This document shows positions 24,206 to 27,480 of a stretch of DNA of 27,480 bases, piece by piece. The notes beneath the pieces are model-generated. The model did not search any database, was not told the DNA's origin, and saw nothing but the letters and a program-made list of their open reading frames with translations. Made by a program: the position numbers and the translations under genes. The stretch comes from Thiofilum sp039797965 (lineage in GTDB: Bacteria; Pseudomonadota; Gammaproteobacteria; Thiotrichales; Thiotrichaceae), in contig JBDKGX010000028.1 in NCBI GenBank assembly GCA_039797965.1, positions 1 through 27,480 on the forward strand, given 5' to 3'. Every line of letters begins with the position of its first letter. Positions within the stretch are counted from its first letter, which is position 1.

Positions 24206-25299
24206 AGGAGGTATGGGAAAAAGTAGTTTGGACTCGTATAGAGCACAATGGAAATCCAAAAACTCAATCTAAAGAATCATATAATGCATCTAGTAACTCA
24301 GTTAATGGTTTAGGAGCACTTGGGGATATAATAGCGGTTCTAGCTAATTTCTTTTCAAAACCTTGGAGTGAAATTGATAGTAATCTTAATGATTATGCTA
24401 AAAATGCAATTTTTAATCGGTTAGGTATTGTTCTCTTATTCTATGGTAGGTTACAAGAGTCTTTACAGCCATTAGAGATTTCCTTAGCTTCTGCCCTACA
24501 TAAGAATCAAGCTTTAGGAAGTGCTGTAATAGCTGCTAATAGTATAAGTAATGTCTATCTTTCTTTAGGCATGATTGATAAGGCTTTGAAAAACGCTTTA
24601 TACACGATAGCTTTAGCTGAGAGGTCTAATATTTGGCAGAGTAATGTATTAGCCTATGCTTGTTGTGCGCATACTTACCACCAACGTGGGGATATATACA
24701 ATGCAGAAAACTTCTTTAAGCAAGCAGAAACAATCCAAATAGCATGTCAGGGAGTACCATACTTATACTCATTACAAGGTTACTACTATAATGACCTTCT
24801 GATTTTTTTGAGAAAAGCCAAGTTAGTGAAAAGACATGCATCTAAAGCTTTAAAATATGGGGATAACTTTTACAGTTTACTATCTTTTGGCCTAGAGTAT
24901 TTAAGTCTAGCAAAAGCTTGGTTAATAGATGGAGAAATAAGACAAGCTAACTTGTGGTTAGCTAAAGCAGTCGAAACATTACGTAAATCACAAAATTACT
25001 ATTTTATTGTTGAGTCTTTGCTAATTAGTTGTCGTTTTGATTACTTGACAAAGAATTACTTTAAAACACATCGAATTCTTCAAGAAGTCTACGAAATTGC
25101 AAAACCCAGCGGTATGCGCTTACACCTAACCGACTACCATTTAGAAATGGCTCGCCTACTCATTGCTGAAGGCAAAGCGCCGACCAGTGAAGTAAAAGAA
25201 CATGTTGATCAAGCCGAAAAGCTCATTAATGACACAGGCTACCACCGTCGTGATAAAGAGCTAGCAGACTTAAAAGATAACCTAAAAACCCTTTTATAA
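24199..25299 (+). CDS. TPR-repeat protein, probably 5'-truncated end of a STAND-type ATPase
   Basis: The 366-residue frame consists of helical tetratricopeptide-like repeats from about residue 65 to the end (FNRLGIVLLFYGRLQESLQPL, then V-Y-L-S-L-G-M-I-D-K-A-L, then YHQRGDIYNAENFFKQAE). The terminal segment GMRLHLTDYHLEMARLLIA followed by G-Y-H-R-R-D-K-E-L is the usual ending of TPR arrays in STAND/NB-ARC-type proteins. No ATPase domain is present, and the only start codon upstream of residue ~114 is a TTG right at the junction with the PIN remnant, so the 5' part has probably been lost. The last ~200 bases look richer in GC than the rest, as if joined from another copy. It may be non-functional. 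Confidence 0.62.
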   Translation: MHQEVWEKVVWTRIEHNGNPKTQSKESYNASSNSVNGLGALGDIIAVLANFFSKPWSEIDSNLNDYAKNAIFNRLGIVLLFYGRLQESLQPLEISLASALHKNQALGSAVIAANSISNVYLSLGMIDKALKNALYTIALAERSNIWQSNVLAYACCAHTYHQRGDIYNAENFFKQAETIQIACQGVPYLYSLQGYYYNDLLIFLRKAKLVKRHASKALKYGDNFYSLLSFGLEYLSLAKAWLIDGEIRQANLWLAKAVETLRKSQNYYFIVESLLISCRFDYLTKNYFKTHRILQEVYEIAKPSGMRLHLTDYHLEMARLLIAEGKAPTSEVKEHVDQAEKLINDTGYHRRDKELADLKDNLKTLL

Positions 25300-25368
25300 T
25301 TCCCATACTAGCAGGAATCATCTAGTTTAGAGTACTACTTTAACCTATAATTCCTACTGAAACAGGAA
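25295..25368. promoter_or_regulatory. Two tandem operators overlapping TATAAT boxes, hipBA control region
   Basis: TATAATTCC occurs at 25295-25303 and again at 25346-25354. Each copy continues as TTCC, ten bases, GGAA (25300-25317 and 25351-25368). The two sites are exactly 51 bases apart, about five helix turns, so two dimers would bind the same face. HipB of E. coli binds TATCC-N8-GGATA repeats in its own promoter, so this layout fits autorepression by the adjacent HipB-like protein. The second site lies 19 bases before the hipB start. Confidence 0.65.
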
Positions 25369-25386
25369 CAATACAGGCTCATATTC

Positions 25387-25644
25387 ATGGCTGGAGTGAT
25401 TAAACCACGACCATTTCCCACCTCAGACGAACCCTTAACACCGCAATTGATCGGGCAATACGTCCGAGCTAAACGCACCCAAGCCAATTTACGCATCGAC
25501 GACGCTGCCGCCCTGTGTGGAGTAGCCAAAGACACCTTGTCCAAAATCGAAAAAGGTCAAGATACTGTACAAATCGGTAGTATTCTAAAAGTACTTAGGG
25601 GCTTTGGTTTAGAACTACACATGAGGCATTGGGACGATGAATAA
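25387..25644 (+). CDS. hipB: HipB-like antitoxin, Xre-family DNA-binding protein
   Basis: The 85-residue protein carries an Xre helix-turn-helix (~20-75): IGQYVRAKRTQANLRIDDAA, then A-A-L-C-G-V-A-K-D-T-L-S-K-I-E-K-G. HipB proteins dimerise, repress the hipBA promoter and hold the HipA kinase inactive. It overlaps hipA by eight bases, which fits coupled translation with antitoxin made first. The start ATG at 25387 has only a weak ribosome site (CAGG). Tandem TTCC-N10-GGAA operators lie directly upstream. In contrast with the island to its left, the hip region carries AGTACT at native density. Confidence 0.88.
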   Translation: MAGVIKPRPFPTSDEPLTPQLIGQYVRAKRTQANLRIDDAAALCGVAKDTLSKIEKGQDTVQIGSILKVLRGFGLELHMRHWDDE

Positions 25645-26941
25645 TCATACTTTATTTGTCTCTTTTGAGGGGCAAAGTGTAGGTGAATTAACACTTAATA
25701 CTGAAATTGATCAGCTTAAATTTGAATACAGTCCTAATTGGGAAAAAACTCAATTTCCCCTATCACCTCATTTACCTTTTAATCAAAATTTAACCTCTAC
25801 TACTATTCAACGTTTCATCAGAAATTTATTTCCAGAAGGTAATAGTTTTGAAGTGTTAATAGATACCTATCGCATTAGTAAAAATAATACGTTTGGCTTA
25901 ATCCAATTATTAGGTAATGATACTGCGAGTGGTTTAGTTTTTAAAAATTCTGATAATAATGAGGTTCATACACAATTCAGGGCATTAACACAGGAAGAGC
26001 TTATTGAACGTTTAAGTACTAGAGAGCAACAGGGTTTAGTAGTTTGGGATGAAAAGCCACGCCTTTCTGTGGCGGGAGTTCAGGATAAAATTAACCTTAT
26101 TGTTAAACCTAATGGGGAAATAGGATTTGGTGAAGGTACTTTACGCTCAACTCATATTTTAAAGTTTGAGCAAAAGCGACACACTCATTTAGTCTTAAAT
26201 GAGTATACGATGATGCACTTAGCTCAGTTAATAGGTTTACCTGTTGCTCAGGTAGAGCTAAAGCGGTTTGATCAGTATTCAGCATTATTAATTAAACGTT
26301 TTGATCGCTCATGGGTTAATGAGTATAAAATACAGTGTCACTATATTATTGATGGCTGTCAGGCTTTAAATTTACCACCTGAGTATAAATATGAGCGTAA
26401 TTTTGGGAGCGGTCGAGATGTAAAGCATATTCGTGAAGGAGCTAGTTTTTATAGACTATTTAGTTTAATGCAATATGCTGCACAGCCAGCTTTAGAGAAG
26501 CAAAAGTTATTAGATCAAGTACTATTTAATTTATGTATTAGTAACTTCGATGCACATGGTAAAAATTTTAGCTTTTTCTTTGGTAAAAAAGGCTTAGTTT
26601 TGACACCTGCGTATGACTTAGTAAATATTGCAGTTTACCCTGAGTTTGATCAAGAGTTAGCTATGGCTTTTGGAGATGAGTTTAATGCTGAGTCTATTCA
26701 CGCTTATCAATTAGCTGATTTTGCAGAAAGCTGTAGTTTGCCACGTCAATTAGTAGCCAAAAGACTGAAATTTATAGCCAATAAAATATTAAGTACTCTA
26801 CCAGTCGTTAAACATGATTTTTACAAAGTCGCCAATACTACTAGCGAAATTGAGTTTATTGATAAGTGTTTAGCTCAAATAAGCGCTAAATGCGGGTATT
26901 TAATGAGTCAGGTTGGTTTAATCGCGAAGATCGAACTATAA
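25637..26941 (+). CDS. hipA: HipA-like Ser/Thr kinase toxin
   Basis: The 434-residue protein is a full-length HipA. It has the N-terminal L-F-P-E-G-N segment (64-69), the autophosphorylation loop L-S144-V-A-G-V-Q-D-K151, catalytic N303-F-D305-A-H-G-K-N, and metal-binding D327 in L-T-P-A-Y-D-L-V-N. Known HipA toxins phosphorylate aminoacyl-tRNA synthetases (GltX in E. coli), halting translation and causing dormancy. All kinase residues appear intact, so it is likely active. It overlaps hipB by eight bases and ends in a strong bidirectional terminator. The target in this organism cannot be told from sequence. Confidence 0.93.
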   Translation: MNNHTLFVSFEGQSVGELTLNTEIDQLKFEYSPNWEKTQFPLSPHLPFNQNLTSTTIQRFIRNLFPEGNSFEVLIDTYRISKNNTFGLIQLLGNDTASGLVFKNSDNNEVHTQFRALTQEELIERLSTREQQGLVVWDEKPRLSVAGVQDKINLIVKPNGEIGFGEGTLRSTHILKFEQKRHTHLVLNEYTMMHLAQLIGLPVAQVELKRFDQYSALLIKRFDRSWVNEYKIQCHYIIDGCQALNLPPEYKYERNFGSGRDVKHIREGASFYRLFSLMQYAAQPALEKQKLLDQVLFNLCISNFDAHGKNFSFFFGKKGLVLTPAYDLVNIAVYPEFDQELAMAFGDEFNAESIHAYQLADFAESCSLPRQLVAKRLKFIANKILSTLPVVKHDFYKVANTTSEIEFIDKCLAQISAKCGYLMSQVGLIAKIEL

Positions 26942-26964
26942 AAAGAGACTTAAACGTCTCTTTT
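26941..26964. terminator. Bidirectional intrinsic terminator between hipA and the DUF1398 gene
   Basis: AAAAGAGAC (26941-26949) and GTCTCTTTT (26956-26964) form a perfect nine-pair stem with a six-base loop, with A runs on the left and T runs on the right of the GC core. This makes it work on both strands. It starts on the hipA stop codon and ends 13 bases before the stop of the convergent gene. Confidence 0.85.
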
Positions 26965-26977
26965 ATATTTGCTCACA

Positions 26978-27367
26978 TTACTCTGGGAAAAGTTCCGTAT
27001 GACTTTCACCTCTCCGCCCCCAGTACACCACTCGTTTACCACTTAAAAACGCAAAGTACCCCACCACACCTGCCGCCATTGCTCGACGCGTAAAGGCTTC
27101 ATACGATTGGTGGTTGTGTTGGCTATCGAAAATAATCGCTTTTAAAGTTTTCGCGTCAAAGGCGGCAGGGACAGTGGGTAAGTTTTGATAAGTGATAACG
27201 GTCTCGACGGTTTCGCCTGTGGTGCTGTAAAAGGTTTTTTGCGCCTTTACATAGTCGACATAATAGTACTCGACTCCTGTACTTATGAGTTGTCCCACAA
27301 CTTCGGGAAAGCTCATTGTGCCATTCAGTGTGGCGTCTGAAACGTGTTGGATTACTTTTTCATCCAT
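26978..27367 (-). CDS. DUF1398 (YbcV-like) protein
   Basis: The 129-residue protein shows the DUF1398 pattern: T-M-S-F-P-E-V-V-G-Q-L near the N-terminus, G-V-E-Y-Y-Y-V-D-Y and K-T-F-Y, then C-terminal FTRRAMAAGVVGYFAFLSGK followed by V-V-Y-W-G-R-R-G-E-S-H-T-E-L-F-P. Function is unknown; the family is found in many proteobacteria, some on phage-derived loci such as YbcV in E. coli. The frame is open to 27406, but the ATG at 27367 begins M-D-E-K-V-I, which fits the family N-terminus, and AGGAT lies upstream on the minus strand. The product is predicted cytosolic. Confidence 0.85.
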   Translation of the reverse strand: MDEKVIQHVSDATLNGTMSFPEVVGQLISTGVEYYYVDYVKAQKTFYSTTGETVETVITYQNLPTVPAAFDAKTLKAIIFDSQHNHQSYEAFTRRAMAAGVVGYFAFLSGKRVVYWGRRGESHTELFPE

Positions 27368-27480
27368 TGTGATTATCCTAACTGTAGTGGAGTGCGGAGC
27401 ATACACGAGGCGACAAAAAATTTAGAGTTTAACCTTGCGGTACTTTGTTTTAAGGACAATTGCAGTACTAGCAAGCCCCC

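Noticed and set aside
26890..27093. Plus-strand open frame across the end of hipA
   Set aside because: It crosses the bidirectional terminator and overlaps the convergent DUF1398 gene; no ribosome site or recognisable motif.

Overview
The window reads as a chromosomal segment of moderate-to-low GC from a proteobacterium, most likely a gammaproteobacterium. A sulfur-oxidiser of the Thiothrix type is possible, but that is a guess from gene style and not proven here. The palindrome AGTACT is far too common: I count 56 copies by hand against about 7 expected. It is absent from 17,758 to 22,963, which sets that stretch apart as probably acquired DNA. No gene-free stretch exceeds 300 bases, and I saw no rRNA, tRNA, CRISPR array or intact insertion sequence.

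Left part (1-12,320): the tail of an ankyrin-repeat gene, a YegD-like Hsp70, and then an aromatic catabolism cluster. The cluster has a GntR/FCD regulator, a catechol 2,3-dioxygenase of the XylE type, an AraC/XylS-type activator, a three-component Rieske dioxygenase best matching anthranilate 1,2-dioxygenase (antABC), and a complete five-gene HAAT-type ABC importer (SBP, two permeases, two ATPases). Read together, an aromatic acid (probably anthranilate) is imported, dioxygenated directly to catechol without a separate diol dehydrogenase, and the ring is opened by meta cleavage. Lower meta-pathway enzymes are not in the window. Several palindromes between these genes look like operators or processing hairpins.

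Middle part (12,321-17,840): household and envelope genes. These are a small secreted Cys-containing protein, a UspA protein, a membrane-anchored alpha/beta hydrolase and a SASA-type esterase (both on the minus strand), a DUF1232 protein, a stand-alone RnfD/NqrB-like membrane protein, and a secreted two-module Cys-rich protein.

Right part (17,841-26,964): a defence or accessory island. A C5 cytosine DNA methyltransferase is followed by a ~988-residue protein that joins a MORC/MutL-type GHKL-S5 ATPase to a coiled coil and a C-terminal histidine-kinase module. This overlaps a 593-residue protein with an N-terminal receiver domain and an unrecognised C-terminal region. The three genes look like a methylation-linked system in which a DNA-type ATPase signals through a phosphorelay; no nuclease or helicase was recognised. 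Then come a decayed VapC/PIN toxin remnant abutting a 5'-truncated TPR gene (probably the end of a STAND ATPase), a complete hipBA toxin-antitoxin pair with two matched operators, and a convergent DUF1398 gene.
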